Of a DNA stretch of 64,000 nucleotides, positions 63,574 through 64,000 are shown piece by piece. How positions within the stretch are numbered: the first letter of the stretch is position 1; every line of letters starts with the position of its first letter. The stretch covers positions 186,001-250,000 of the forward strand of contig NZ_RQPJ01000001.1 in assembly GCF_003957295.1 (NCBI RefSeq), given 5' to 3'. The position numbers and the translations under genes are program-made. The notes beneath the pieces were generated by a model. The model was not told the DNA's origin and made no database searches. It saw only the letters and a program-made list of their open reading frames with translations. This DNA is from Arenibacter aquaticus. GTDB lineage: Bacteria; Bacteroidota; Bacteroidia; Flavobacteriales; Flavobacteriaceae.

Positions 63574-63608
63574 AAAAAATGCGCACCTTAAACGGGTGCG
63601 CATTTTTT
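63574..63608. terminator. Bidirectional terminator between thuA and uronate isomerase
   Basis: AAAAAATGCGCACC (63574-63587) pairs with GGTGCGCATTTTTT (63595-63608). The stem is perfect and has A and T runs at the two ends, so it works for both convergent genes. Confidence 0.92.
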
Positions 63609-63648
63609 ATGTTACCAATTCCCTAAGGACGACTTAAAAGTCTATCAT

Positions 63649-64000
63649 TTATTTATTAAAATCGAAATAATTTTTGGCATTGTAATAAGAAATATCGGCT
63701 ACTATCTTCCCCAACCATTTTTCATCGGCAGGCAATTCCCCATTTACCACGTCATTACCTATAAGGTTACATAAAATCCTCCTAAAATATTCATGTCTAG
63801 GAAAAGACAAAAAGCTTCGGGAATCGGTCAACATTCCAACGAAGCAACTTAAAAGTCCCATGTTGGAAAGCGCATTCATTTGCTTTTCCATACCGTCTTT
63901 TTGATCTAAGAACCACCATCCGGAACCAAATTGCACTTTTCCCTTTACACTACCATCATTAAAATTACCCACCATGGTAGCTATCACTTCATTGTCGGCC
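63649..64000 (-). CDS. uxaC: Uronate isomerase (3' part only)
   Basis: The last 117 residues of a gene that runs off the right edge; the frame stays open to base 64000. The segment [20 protein letters not shown] and [26 protein letters not shown] is the characteristic C-terminal part of UxaC, the isomerase that converts glucuronate to fructuronate and galacturonate to tagaturonate. The product fructuronate would be reduced by the mannonate oxidoreductase at 51068. It is convergent with the thuA gene. Confidence 0.93.
   Translation of the reverse strand, partial: ADNEVIATMVGNFNDGSVKGKVQFGSGWWFLDQKDGMEKQMNALSNMGLLSCFVGMLTDSRSFLSFPRHEYFRRILCNLIGNDVVNGELPADEKWLGKIVADISYYNAKNYFDFNK

Overview
The window comes from a marine-type Bacteroidota, most likely a member of the Flavobacteriaceae. 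The evidence is an AT-rich genome with SusC/SusD pairs, a fused ccoNO cytochrome oxidase gene, Bacteroidota-type promoters (TAnnTTTG), several exported lipoproteins and a GH92 mannosidase. No rRNA, tRNA, CRISPR, insertion sequence or prophage was seen.

Layout. (1) 1-408: start of an exported lipoprotein gene running off the left edge. (2) 780-7017: cbb3 oxidase operon ccoS-ccoNO-ccoQ-ccoP-ccoG-ccoH plus a DsbD_2/TauE-type membrane protein. hemN (10143-11504) and a universal stress protein follow on the other strand. ccoS and hemN share a TGACAnnTGTCA box at the same distance from a -7 element, which suggests one FNR/CRP-type microaerobic regulon. (3) 7157-9119: exported PIG-L deacetylase and exported amidohydrolase, convergent. 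(4) 11768-17779: nucleotidyltransferase plus NahK-like kinase, then lacI-xylA-xylB. (5) 18075-24247: siroheme gene, GH92 and proC-proB-proA.

(6) 24630-46700 is the most striking part: a putative phosphonate-utilisation locus, all on the minus strand. It couples the complete hydrolytic 2-aminoethylphosphonate (AEP) pathway (PhnW transaminase, PhnY dehydrogenase, PhnA phosphonoacetate hydrolase) to a SusC/SusD outer-membrane importer. It also holds a surface protein with two LamG domains, three exported alkaline-phosphatase-fold enzymes (one with a LamG inserted in the catalytic fold), an exported LamG-endonuclease/exonuclease/phosphatase (sphingomyelinase-like) fusion and an exported metallophosphoesterase. 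Two OPA-type antiporters, a DAO-family flavoprotein and an XRE-cupin regulator complete it. My reading is a dedicated system that strips AEP headgroups from phosphonolipids or phosphonoglycans outside the cell. It would import AEP, possibly in exchange for phosphate, and convert it to acetate, alanine and Pi.

(7) 46913-64000 is a hexuronate-type locus: TRAP transporter DctPQM, mannonate dehydratase and mannonate oxidoreductase, two exported Gfo/Idh/MocA oxidoreductases, a DUF6807 protein, a second SusC/SusD pair, LacI, a ThuA protein and the end of uronate isomerase. It contains no recognisable glycoside hydrolase or polysaccharide lyase. Three LacI-like palindromes sit in its promoter regions, one over the predicted -33 element of the susC promoter.
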